Part shown: positions 55,516 through 63,460 of the stretch, piece after piece
Layout: each line of letters starts with the position of its first letter
How positions within the stretch are numbered: the first letter of the stretch is position 1
Assembly (NCBI RefSeq): GCF_001547525.1
Contig: NZ_CM003768.1
Coordinates: forward strand, 1,054,001 to 1,118,000
DNA length: 64,000 nucleotides
Source: Burkholderia anthina
Lineage (GTDB): Bacteria; Pseudomonadota; Gammaproteobacteria; Burkholderiales; Burkholderiaceae
Reading direction: 5' to 3'
Program-made: the position numbers and the translations under genes
The notes under the pieces: generated by a model
What the model was told of the DNA's origin: nothing
The model's database searches: none
The model's input: the letters and a program-made list of their open reading frames with translations, nothing else

Positions 55516-56445
55516 TCACGCGTACAGGTAGCGCACCAGGTGGAAGAACACCGGCGCGGCGAAGCAGATCGAATCGACGCGATCGAGCATGCCGCCGTGG
55601 CCGGCGATCATCGAGCCCCAGTCCTTCGTGCCGAGCGAGCGCTTGACGGCCGACAGCACGAGCCCGCCGACGAAGCCCGCGATCACGATCGCGAGCGAGA
55701 TCCCGAACGCCGCGCCGAAGCCGAACGGCGTCACGCGATACAGCGACGCGCCGCACAGCGTGGCGAGCAGCCCGCCGCCGACGAAGCCCTCGACCGTCTT
55801 CGACGGCGACAACTGCGGCGCGATCTTGCGGCGTCCGAACAGTTTGCCGACGACGTATTGCAGCACGTCGCTGATCTGCACGACGAACAGGAAGAAGAAC
55901 AGCAGCAGCGCGTTCTGCCCCGCGTAGCGCGGAATGTCGAGGATCAGCACGGCCGGCGCGTGGCTCAGCCCGTACACGCACACCATCAGCGCCCAGTTGA
56001 TCTTCGCGTTGCGGCTCAGGAAGTCGCGCGTGTCCTGCGTGAGCGCCGACACGAGCGACATCGCGAAGAACAGGTGCACGGGCACGAAGATCGAGTACAT
56101 CCCGTACCAGTTGATGCCGAGCAGCAGGTACTGCACGGGAATCGCGATGAAGAACGCGATGAAGAGCGTCGTATGGTCGCTCGCGGTGGTCGGCGTGAGC
56201 GTGATGAACTCGCGCAGCGTCAGGTACGACAGCAGCGCGAACACCAGGTACGTGACGTTGTTGCCGAGGCCGATCGCGACGGCCATGATCGCGATCATCG
56301 CCCACCATGCGCGGATGCGCTGGTTCAGGTTGACGATGGTCGGGCTCGCGCCGCCGCTGCGCGCGCCGAGGATCGCGCCGATCACGGTCGCGACGACGAG
56401 CACGCCCGTGACGCCCGCGACCAGTTCCCAGAAGAGGGTTCGCAT
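55516..56445 (-). CDS. CdsA-like phosphatidate cytidylyltransferase (309 aa)
   Basis: Makes CDP-diacylglycerol from phosphatidate and CTP. About eight membrane helices, then the full CdsA signature: SPSKTVEG, and SAVKRSLGTKDWGSMIAGHG followed by GMLDRVDS. It sits beside an acyltransferase gene (34 bp upstream) and opposite a CDP-alcohol phosphatidyltransferase gene, unlike housekeeping cdsA, which usually neighbours uppS and dxr. It corresponds to YnbB in the E. coli ynb group. A second, dedicated CDP-lipid supply is inferred. Confidence 0.92.
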   Translation of the reverse strand: MRTLFWELVAGVTGVLVVATVIGAILGARSGGASPTIVNLNQRIRAWWAMIAIMAVAIGLGNNVTYLVFALLSYLTLREFITLTPTTASDHTTLFIAFFIAIPVQYLLLGINWYGMYSIFVPVHLFFAMSLVSALTQDTRDFLSRNAKINWALMVCVYGLSHAPAVLILDIPRYAGQNALLLFFFLFVVQISDVLQYVVGKLFGRRKIAPQLSPSKTVEGFVGGGLLATLCGASLYRVTPFGFGAAFGISLAIVIAGFVGGLVLSAVKRSLGTKDWGSMIAGHGGMLDRVDSICFAAPVFFHLVRYLYA

Positions 56446-56479
56446 GGTTGGTATCCGGAAAAGGGAGAAGGGGGCGCGC

Positions 56480-57112
56480 TCAGCCGGCCGGCCGCTGCGG
56501 CGGCGCGAGCGCGACGACCGCGGCGCGCATGCGGGCGAGGAACGTCGGCTTGTCTTCCTGCGCGCCGAGCGCTTCGTTCGCGCCGAAATGCACCTTGCAG
56601 ATCAGCGGGACGGGCCAGATCGCGCCCTTCGGCATGATGCGCTGCAGGTTCTCGAGGTAGACGGGCGCGAGCGCGACGTCGGGGAATTCGGTCGCGAGAT
56701 GGAACAGCCCGCTCTTGAACGGCTGCGGCAGCACGTCGGCGCCGCGCGTGCCTTCCGGGAAGATGATGATCGAGTGGCCCTGCCGCAGCGCGTCGCGCAC
56801 CGGCTCCAGCGGGTCGCCGCCCGATTCGCGATGACGGTCGATCAGCACGACGTTCAGCAGCTTCTGCGCGATGTGACGCTTCAGGTCGCTGCTGTCCCAG
56901 TAGTCGCGCGCGGCGACCGGCCGCACGACCGCGCGCACGTCGCGCGGCAGCGCGGCGAGGATCGCGAGCGTGTCGATATGGCTCGTATGGTTCGAGAAAT
57001 AGATCTTCTGCGTCGGGGACGGCGGCGCCTGATGCCAGACCGGATACGCGCCGGCGACGAGCCGCACGATGGACAGCAGGAAATCGCGCTGCCAGACGTT
57101 GAGGATGTTCAT
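56480..57112 (-). CDS. PlsC-like 1-acyl-glycerol-3-phosphate acyltransferase (210 aa)
   Basis: The HX4D catalytic motif NHTSHID (H42, D47) and the substrate-binding FPEGTR (118-123) are intact, with a single N-terminal hydrophobic stretch. It would make phosphatidate for the adjacent CdsA-like enzyme. The ATG at 57112 (MNILNVWQRD) is chosen; 14 further codons upstream are Gly/Arg-rich and lack support. Confidence 0.92.
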   Translation of the reverse strand: MNILNVWQRDFLLSIVRLVAGAYPVWHQAPPSPTQKIYFSNHTSHIDTLAILAALPRDVRAVVRPVAARDYWDSSDLKRHIAQKLLNVVLIDRHRESGGDPLEPVRDALRQGHSIIIFPEGTRGADVLPQPFKSGLFHLATEFPDVALAPVYLENLQRIMPKGAIWPVPLICKVHFGANEALGAQEDKPTFLARMRAAVVALAPPQRPAG

Positions 57113-57580
57113 CGGCGCGCGGCCTCCTGCGTGCATGCCCGGCCCGCCGCGCACGCGCGGTGGGCGGAACCCCGGAATGCCGGCGCGGCAGGATGCGCGC
57201 CGGACGGCTCTTGTTTAAATTTTTTCAAAGTTCGTGGCTGCCTGTCGCAGGTCCGCGATAATCGGACGATTCGCCGTCGCACGCTGGTGCGTCGCGGCGA
57301 ATGCGCCGGTCGGCGGCGTGATAATCGGCTGTTGCACGAGTGCCCGCTGCCGCTCGAATGGATCTCGCCGCGATCGGGCCAGCGGATTATCGCGAGTTTC
57401 GCCGAAAAACGCCAGATTGCCGCCGCGCGGGCGGTTCGCGCCGCCATGCTTGACGCATGGAGGCCGCTCGGCGACGATGAGGGCCGTTCAATCCAGGCCG
57501 ACGAAGGCCGTTTCGCCGCCCGGGGCATGGCGGCGGGAAACTATCCGACCGTGCCGCGCGAATAATACGAATACGAAACG
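57113..57580. other. Divergent control region between the plsC-like and ynbA-like genes
   Basis: No gene is supported in 468 bp. An AT-rich patch (57211-57230) probably holds a promoter. Three copies of a 13-bp element with the core GATAATC occur at 57254-57266, 57317-57329 and, inverted, 57382-57394. Confidence 0.55.
57254..57394. repeat. Three-copy CGNGATAATCNGN element
   Basis: CGCGATAATCGGA (57254-57266), CGTGATAATCGGC (57317-57329) and the reverse complement of CGCGATAATCCGC (57382-57394). Spacings are 63 and about 65 bp, each near six helical turns. The placement between divergent lipid genes suggests binding sites for a shared regulator. Confidence 0.5.
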
Positions 57581-58186
57581 ATGAGCCTCTACGCACTCAA
57601 ACCCAAATTCCAGAACCGTCTGCGCCCGTTCGCGAATTCGCTCGCCGAACGTGGCGTCACGGCCAACCAGGTCACGCTGTTCGCGGCCGGCGGCTCGATC
57701 GTCGTCGGCGCGCTCGCCGGGCTCGGCGTGTTCGCCCGCGCGCTGTTCCTGCTGATTCCGCTGTGGCTGTTCGCGCGGATGGCGCTCAACGCGATCGACG
57801 GGATGCTCGCGCGCGAGCACGGGCAGAAGAGCACGCTCGGCGCATACCTGAACGAGCTGGGCGACATCGTGTCCGACGTCGCGCTCGTGCTGCCGTTCCT
57901 CGCCATTCCTGCGTTCGCGCCGGCGGACGTCTGGCTGTTCGCGCTGACGGCGGTGATCGTCGAATGCGCGGGGCTGATCGGCCCGCTCGTCGGCGCGACG
58001 CGCCGCTACGACGGCCCGTTCGGCAAGAGCGACCGGGCGCTGGCCCTCGGCGCGTTCGCGCTGTGGATCGGCCTCGGCTTGCCGGTCGGCGGCGCCGCCG
58101 CGTGGCTGTGGCGGCTGCTGATCGTGCTGTCGATCGTGACGGCGGTGCGGCGCGTGCAGGCCGGGATCGCCGAAGCGGGCGGCTGA
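57581..58186 (+). CDS. CDP-alcohol phosphatidyltransferase, YnbA-like (201 aa)
   Basis: Transfers a phosphatidyl group from CDP-diacylglycerol to an alcohol. It has about six helices and the family motif region NAIDGMLAR...GAYLNELGD. Compared with the usual D-x2-DG-x2-AR-x8-G-x3-D-x3-D, the first and third aspartates are asparagine (N70, N91), while D73, the AR pair, G87 and D95 remain. The N-terminus MSLYALKPKFQNRLRPFA resembles YnbA. It heads a plus-strand unit with the hydrolase-methyltransferase and phosphatase genes. The head-group alcohol is unknown. Confidence 0.9.
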   Translation: MSLYALKPKFQNRLRPFANSLAERGVTANQVTLFAAGGSIVVGALAGLGVFARALFLLIPLWLFARMALNAIDGMLAREHGQKSTLGAYLNELGDIVSDVALVLPFLAIPAFAPADVWLFALTAVIVECAGLIGPLVGATRRYDGPFGKSDRALALGAFALWIGLGLPVGGAAAWLWRLLIVLSIVTAVRRVQAGIAEAGG

Positions 58187-58265
58187 TCGGCCGCCGACGC
58201 GGGGGGCGGGACCGGCGCCGGAGGGCGGCGCCGCATGATTCGAATAACGAAACGAGAGAGATCGC

Positions 58266-60035
58266 ATGAACGCACGCACGGCCCGCGAGGCCGACTTCAT
58301 CACGCACGACGGCGCAACGCTGTTCTACCGCCACTGGCCCGCGACGGGCGCACGCTGCCGCGGCGCGATCGTGCTGCTGCATCGCGGGCACGAACATTCG
58401 GCGCGCGTCGCGCACCTCGTCGACGAGCTCGACCTGCCGGATTTCGCGTTCTTTGCGTGGGACGCACGCGGCCACGGCCGCTCGCCGGGCGCGCGCGGCT
58501 ACAGCCCGAGCGCGGCCGCGTCGGTGCGCGACCTGCAGACCTTCGTCGAGCATATCCGCGACACGCACGGCATCGCGATCGAGGAGATGGCGGTCGTCGG
58601 CCAGAGCGTCGGCGCGGTGCTCGCGGCGGCCTGGGTGCACGACTACGCGCCGCCGATCCGCGCGCTGGTCGTCGCGTCGCCGGCATTCCACATCAAGCTC
58701 TACGTGCCGTTCGCGCGGCCGGGGCTGCGGCTGATGCACAAGCTGCGCGGGCTGTTCTACGTGAACAGCTACGTGAAGCCGAAATTCCTCACGCACGATC
58801 CCGAACGGATCGCGAGCTACGCGTCCGATCCGCTGATCACGCGGCCGATCGCGGTCAACATGCTGCTCGACCTGCACGATACCGCGCAGCGGATCGTCGC
58901 CGACGCGGCCGCGATCACCGTACCGACGCAGTTGCTGATCTCGGGCGCCGACTGGGTCGTGCATCGCGGCCCGCAGGACCGCTTCTTCGAACGGCTCGGC
59001 TCGGCGCGCAAGGAGCGTATCGTGCTGCCGGGCTTCTACCACGACACGCTCGGCGAGCGCGATCGGGCCCAGGCGCTCGCGCCGCTGCGCGCGTTCGTGC
59101 TGCGCGAGTTCGATGCGCCGAGCGCGCGCGTGTCGCTCGCCGATGCCGACCGGCGCGGCGCGTTCCACGACGAATACGCGGCGCTCGGCCGGCCGCCGGC
59201 CAACGTGTTCGCCCGGGCGTACTGGGCGCTCACGCGCGCCGGGCTGAAAGCCGGCGGCGCGCTGTCGGACGGCATCGCGCTCGGGCTGCGGCTCGGCTTC
59301 GATTCGGGCTCGACGCTCGACTACGTGTACCGCAACCGCGCGCAGGGGCGGTTCGGCATCGGCGCGCTGATCGACCGCACGTATCTCGATTCGCCGGGCT
59401 GGGTCGGCATCCGCCAGCGCAAGGTGCATCTGCAGGAACTGATCGGCGCGGCGATCGGCCGGCTGCGCGCGCACGGCACGCCGGTGCGGATCGTCGACAT
59501 CGCGGCCGGTCACGGGCGCTACGTGCTCGACGCGATCGCGATGGCCGCCGAGCGCGACGGCGCGGCGCCCGACGACATCACGCTGCGCGACTACAGCCCG
59601 CCGAACGTCGAGGCCGGGCGCGTGCTGATCGCGCAGCGCGGCCTCGAGCCGATCGCGCGCTTCGAGCGCGGCGACGCGTTCGACGAGGCGTCGCTCGCAA
59701 CGCTGGAGCCGCGGCCGACGCTCGCGATCGTGTCGGGCCTGTACGAGCTGTTCGGCGAGAACGCGCTGATCGAGCGCTCGCTGCGCGGGCTCGCGCAGGC
59801 CGTGCCGCCGGGCGGCTATCTCGTCTACACGGGGCAGCCGTGGCATCCGCAGCTCGAATTCATCGCGCGCGCGCTGAACAATCACCGCGGCGAGTCGACG
59901 TGGGTGATGCGCCGCCGTTCGCAGGCCGAAATGGACGAGCTCGTCGCGCGGGCGGGCTTCCGCAAGCTCGACCAGCGGATCGACGAGATGGGCATCTTCA
60001 CGGTCAGTCTCGCGCAGCGGGTCGACGCGTCATGA
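58266..60035 (+). CDS. Alpha/beta hydrolase - methyltransferase fusion, YnbC-like (589 aa)
   Basis: Residues about 10-285 are a serine hydrolase of the monoacylglycerol-lipase type: nucleophile S114 in GQSVG, with D229 (SGADWVVH) and H259 (GFYHDTLGE) as the likely triad. Residues about 330-585 are a class I methyltransferase-like domain with the SAM loop VDIAAGHGRYVLD (about 411-423) and the acidic strand LRDYSPPNVEAG. The same two-domain layout is found in E. coli YnbC. The start follows GAGAGATCGC. It probably acts on a lysolipid or modified phospholipid made by its neighbours. The stop overlaps the next start (ATGA). Confidence 0.9.
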   Translation: MNARTAREADFITHDGATLFYRHWPATGARCRGAIVLLHRGHEHSARVAHLVDELDLPDFAFFAWDARGHGRSPGARGYSPSAAASVRDLQTFVEHIRDTHGIAIEEMAVVGQSVGAVLAAAWVHDYAPPIRALVVASPAFHIKLYVPFARPGLRLMHKLRGLFYVNSYVKPKFLTHDPERIASYASDPLITRPIAVNMLLDLHDTAQRIVADAAAITVPTQLLISGADWVVHRGPQDRFFERLGSARKERIVLPGFYHDTLGERDRAQALAPLRAFVLREFDAPSARVSLADADRRGAFHDEYAALGRPPANVFARAYWALTRAGLKAGGALSDGIALGLRLGFDSGSTLDYVYRNRAQGRFGIGALIDRTYLDSPGWVGIRQRKVHLQELIGAAIGRLRAHGTPVRIVDIAAGHGRYVLDAIAMAAERDGAAPDDITLRDYSPPNVEAGRVLIAQRGLEPIARFERGDAFDEASLATLEPRPTLAIVSGLYELFGENALIERSLRGLAQAVPPGGYLVYTGQPWHPQLEFIARALNNHRGESTWVMRRRSQAEMDELVARAGFRKLDQRIDEMGIFTVSLAQRVDAS

Positions 60036-61441
60036 GCGCGCTCGGCAGCGGCGCGGGTGCGGGCGGCGAGCTGGCCGAGCCGGCGGCCGGTGCGCGCGGC
60101 GCGTCGTTCGCGCTGCGTTTCGGCTGGCTCGCGGCGATGGGCACCGTGTTCTTCTCGACGTACGGCTTCGCGAACTGGCTTGCCGCGCGCCGCGCCGCGG
60201 TGCCGACGTTCGCGTTCGGCTGGGAGCATGCGATCCCGTTCGTGCCGTGGACGATCGTGCCGTACTGGTCGATCGATCTGCTGTATGCGCTGTCGTTCTT
60301 CTTCTGGACGCGCCGCGACGATCTGCTCGATCACGTGAAACGGCTGCTGACGGTGCAACTGGTGTCGGTCGCATGCTTCATCGCGTGGCCGCTGCGCTTC
60401 GGCTTCGAGCGGCCCGACGCGGGCGGCGTGGCCGGCGCGCTGTTCACGCTGCTGATGGGCTTCGACAAGCCGTTCAACCAGGCGCCGTCGCTGCATATCG
60501 GGTTGCTCGTCGTGCTGTGGGCCGTCTATGCGAAGCACCTGCGCGGCACGTTCGCGCGCGGTGTGCTGCACCTGTGGTTCGCGGCGATCGGCGTGTCGGT
60601 GCTGACGACGTACCAGCATCACGCGATCGACGTGCCGACCGGGGCGGCCGTCGGCTGTCTCGCGCTGTTCCTGTTTCCGCTGCGCGACGCCGCGGGCCGG
60701 TTGCCGGGCGCCGATGCATCGCCGAGCCAGGCCGGCCGAACGCTCGCGCGCCGCTATGCGTTCGGCGCCGCGCTGGTCGCATGCGCGGCGCTGGCCTGCG
60801 TGCCGCGTGCGCCGGCCGGGGCGCTGGCGGCGGGGTGGGGCGCGCTGGCGCTCGCCTGCGTCGCGTGGGCTTACCGGCGCGGCGCGCCCGGCGCGTTCCA
60901 GAAGGACGCGCACGGGCGGTTTCCGGTCTTCATCGGCGCGCTGCTCGCGCCGACGATCGCCGGCGCGTTCGTCAATTCGCGGCTGTGGACGTTCCGCCAG
61001 CCGGCGCCGGTGCGGATCGACGAACGCGTGTCGATCGGCCGGACGCCGACGACGCGCGACATCCGGCGCCACGGCTTCTCCGCGCTGGTCGACCTGACTG
61101 CCGAGATGCCGCGCTGGGCGGTGGCCGACGCATCGCTCGCGTATGCGTGCGTGCCGCAGCTCGACCTCGTCGCGCCGACGGCGGCGCAGCTCGCGCAGGC
61201 CGTCGCGGCGCTCGAGCGCCTGCACGGCGAAGGGCGCGACGTGCTGGTCTGCTGTGCGCTCGGCTACGGGCGCAGCGTGCTGTGCGCGGCGGCGTGGCTC
61301 GCCGCGCGGCGCGGGTTCACCGATGCGCGCGACGCGTTGGCCGCAGTGCGCGCCGTGCGGCCGCGCGCGGTTTGGTCGGATGACGGCGTGGCCGTGCTGC
61401 AGCAGTGGATCGATCGCCGGCGCGACGCGGGGCGCGTGTGA
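60032..61441 (+). CDS. PAP2-type membrane phosphatase fused to a dual-specificity phosphatase domain, YnbD-like (469 aa)
   Basis: The N-terminal half has about six to eight helices and a PAP2-type site (SLHIGLLVVLW; TYQHHAIDVPTG). The C-terminal part, from about residue 340, is a cysteine phosphatase with the P-loop VCCALGYGRS (C408-x5-R414) and an upstream Asp region. Two unrelated phosphatase types on one chain could remove phosphate from a phosphatidyl-alcohol phosphate and from a lipid pyrophosphate. E. coli YnbD has the same build. It is translationally coupled on both sides. Confidence 0.88.
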   Translation: MSALGSGAGAGGELAEPAAGARGASFALRFGWLAAMGTVFFSTYGFANWLAARRAAVPTFAFGWEHAIPFVPWTIVPYWSIDLLYALSFFFWTRRDDLLDHVKRLLTVQLVSVACFIAWPLRFGFERPDAGGVAGALFTLLMGFDKPFNQAPSLHIGLLVVLWAVYAKHLRGTFARGVLHLWFAAIGVSVLTTYQHHAIDVPTGAAVGCLALFLFPLRDAAGRLPGADASPSQAGRTLARRYAFGAALVACAALACVPRAPAGALAAGWGALALACVAWAYRRGAPGAFQKDAHGRFPVFIGALLAPTIAGAFVNSRLWTFRQPAPVRIDERVSIGRTPTTRDIRRHGFSALVDLTAEMPRWAVADASLAYACVPQLDLVAPTAAQLAQAVAALERLHGEGRDVLVCCALGYGRSVLCAAAWLAARRGFTDARDALAAVRAVRPRAVWSDDGVAVLQQWIDRRRDAGRV

Positions 61442-61893
61442 TGCGCGATCCGTCCGCGCCGTTCAGGATCGCCGCCGCACGCGGCGCGCTCGATGCGGGT
61501 GCATGGGCGCTCGCGGCCGCGCTGGCCGCGGCCGGCGCGGGCGGGTGGATCGCGGCGGGCTGGGCGCCCGCGACGCTCGCCCGGGTACTGCTGGCCCTCG
61601 TCAGCACGGGATCGGGGATCGCGGCGCTGTGGTACGCGGTGCGCATCGAGATCGATCGGCGGCTGTTTGCCGCGCTGGCGCGGGCGGCGCAAGGCGACGG
61701 GGCGGTCGGCGACGGGCTCGCGGCGCTCGACCGTGCGCTTGCCGATCTGGGCTGGATCGACGCGGCGAAGGCCGGGCGCACGCTCGACGCACGCGTGCGC
61801 GGCGCGGTCGGGCTGTGCCGGGCCGCGGTGCTCGTCGCGATCGTGCAGTGGCTCGTCGTCGGGCTCGCGATCGCGGTGTCGCCAATCGGTTAG
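61441..61893 (+). CDS. Small membrane protein at the end of the ynb-like unit (150 aa)
   Basis: No family recognised. Hydrophobic segments lie near residues 18-40, 45-65 and 127-145, with a charged cytoplasmic-looking middle. It starts by TGATG overlap with the phosphatase gene, so it belongs to the same unit. It may be a subunit or regulator of the lipid enzymes. Confidence 0.78.
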   Translation: MRDPSAPFRIAAARGALDAGAWALAAALAAAGAGGWIAAGWAPATLARVLLALVSTGSGIAALWYAVRIEIDRRLFAALARAAQGDGAVGDGLAALDRALADLGWIDAAKAGRTLDARVRGAVGLCRAAVLVAIVQWLVVGLAIAVSPIG

Positions 61894-61947
61894 GGCCAGC
61901 GCAAGCGCGCTATCGGCGGGAACGGCCCGTCCGGCGCATGCGAGGCG

Positions 61948-63006
61948 TCATGCTTGCGCGGAGCGCCGCGATCGCGTGCGCTTGGCCGCGTACATCGCGT
62001 GGTCCGCGTGCTCGATCAGCGCATTCATGTCGGTGCCGTCGTCCGGCAGCACCGCGATGCCGACGCTGACGCCGAGCTGCAGCGCATGCCCGTCGAATTC
62101 GAACGGCTCGCCCACCCGCCGCGCGAGCCGCGTGCTTTGCGCATGGGCATCGTCGCGTGTGCCGATATTCGGCAGGATCACCGCGAATTCGTCGCCGCCG
62201 ATGCGCGCGACCGTATCCGAGCGCCGCACCGCGGCTTGCATCCGCGTGGCGACCTCGCGCAGCGCGGCGTCGCCCGCGCGGTGGCCGAACCCGTCGTTGA
62301 TCGGCTTCAGCCCGTCCATGTCGATGTTGAGAATGCCGAGCCGGCCACTTGCGCGTAGCGCCGAGTGCATCGACTGGCGCAGGCGGTCGTAGAACAGCGC
62401 GCGGTTCGGCAGGCCCGTGAGCGCGTCGTGGGTCGCGCGCAGGTAGAGCTCGTTCGCTTCGTTGCGCGCCGCGTGGAACATCGCGGCGGCGATCAGGTCG
62501 GCCATCAGCCGCAGGGTGGCCGAGTCGGCCGGCGAGAAGCCGTCGACGTCCGGCGACATCACCTTCAGCACGCCGACCGTCGTGTCGGCATGCGCGAGCG
62601 GCATCACGAGCATCGAGCGCAGGCCGACCCGGCGGCACGCATCGCGATCGACGCGCGGGTCGGTTTCGGAATCGATGCAGTGCAGCAACTCGCCTTGCTG
62701 CACGCACAGCCCCGACAGGCTGCCCGAGCGTCGCAACCGCAGGCCGAGCATGCCGGCCGCCGTGCCCGACGCGGCGCGGTACACCATGTCGTCGCCTTCG
62801 GCGAATTCGACCGCGGCGGCGCTCGCGCCGGTGAGCTTCGGCATCTGTTCGGCCACGTACGCGATCACGCTGCCGAGGTCCATGCCGAGTTTCGCGATTT
62901 CGGCTTGTGCCGCGATGATGCGCAGCAACGTGTCGGCGGACGGGGTGGCGGAGTCGGCGGTTTGATTCAAGTCAGTTTTCCATGAAGAAAGTACGTCGCG
63001 CGACAC
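61948..63006 (-). CDS. GAF-GGDEF diguanylate cyclase (352 aa)
   Basis: An N-terminal GAF sensor (about 30-170; ASAAAVEFAEGDDMVYRAAS, SMLVMPLAHADTTVGVLKVM) is followed by a GGDEF domain (ATHDALTGLPNRALFYDRL, DTVARIGGDEFAVIL). An RxxD inhibitory site (RRSD) lies five residues before GGDEF. Both active and inhibitory sites are intact, so it should make c-di-GMP under feedback control. The start is uncertain: GTG 63006 gives a sensible N-terminus, TTG 62970 is an alternative, and the frame is open much further upstream as Arg-rich sequence. Divergent from bcsB, so it may feed the cellulose synthase, whose BcsA subunit is activated by c-di-GMP. Confidence 0.9.
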   Translation of the reverse strand: MSRDVLSSWKTDLNQTADSATPSADTLLRIIAAQAEIAKLGMDLGSVIAYVAEQMPKLTGASAAAVEFAEGDDMVYRAASGTAAGMLGLRLRRSGSLSGLCVQQGELLHCIDSETDPRVDRDACRRVGLRSMLVMPLAHADTTVGVLKVMSPDVDGFSPADSATLRLMADLIAAAMFHAARNEANELYLRATHDALTGLPNRALFYDRLRQSMHSALRASGRLGILNIDMDGLKPINDGFGHRAGDAALREVATRMQAAVRRSDTVARIGGDEFAVILPNIGTRDDAHAQSTRLARRVGEPFEFDGHALQLGVSVGIAVLPDDGTDMNALIEHADHAMYAAKRTRSRRSAQA

Positions 63007-63460
63007 GTACTTGCGGTAGCATACGCGCCGCCTGCGGCAGCGCGCGTGGCGGGGCGGTCCGCCACGGACCGCGGCCGGTGCCCGGCCCCCGGCCAGCCGT
63101 ATCGCGCCGGCAGTATGCCGTTCCAGCCGTCCCGCTGGCAACGGCGCAATTCTTGCCATTCCCTCTTCCCGCGCGGCATTTCCGACCGAATTGAGGTTTT
63201 TTCGCTTCACAGTCGCGAATCACGGTAAGTTTTGTTCTATTTTTGAGATAGTGTGACGAATGAGCGGGCGCCGGTGCCAGGCGCGCCGCAACGCGACGAA
63301 CCGGCCGCTGAAGCATCCGCCGCGTCGTACCGACAAATGCAATCAGGTCATATAGATGAGAGGAAGCAGAGGGGATGTGCACTCACGGGCATAGCTGCTT
63401 TGTGCGCGTCCGTTTCGACGCGCGGATGGACCGGACGATCGTGACGATGGAGAGCGGCGC
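63007..63460. other. Divergent control region between the cyclase and bcsB genes
   Basis: These 454 bp have an AT-rich core (63180-63255). On the minus strand TTGCCA (63141 to 63136) and CATACT (63117 to 63112) with an 18-bp spacer could drive the cyclase. Towards bcsB a 29-codon frame begins at ATG 63375 behind AGAGGGG and ends in ATGA overlap with the bcsB start; it might be a coupled leader peptide. A second frame (63253-63444) is less convincing. Confidence 0.45.

Noticed and set aside
53960..56308. 782-codon minus-strand frame from the AtuA-like gene to the CdsA-like gene
   Set aside because: It runs antisense to the AtuA genes and secreted protein and in another frame of the CdsA gene; no domain or ribosome binding site.
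63253..63444. 63-codon GTG-initiated frame before bcsB
   Set aside because: No ribosome binding site and no likeness to BcsR/BcsQ/BcsP that I can recognise; kept only as a note in the intergenic entry.
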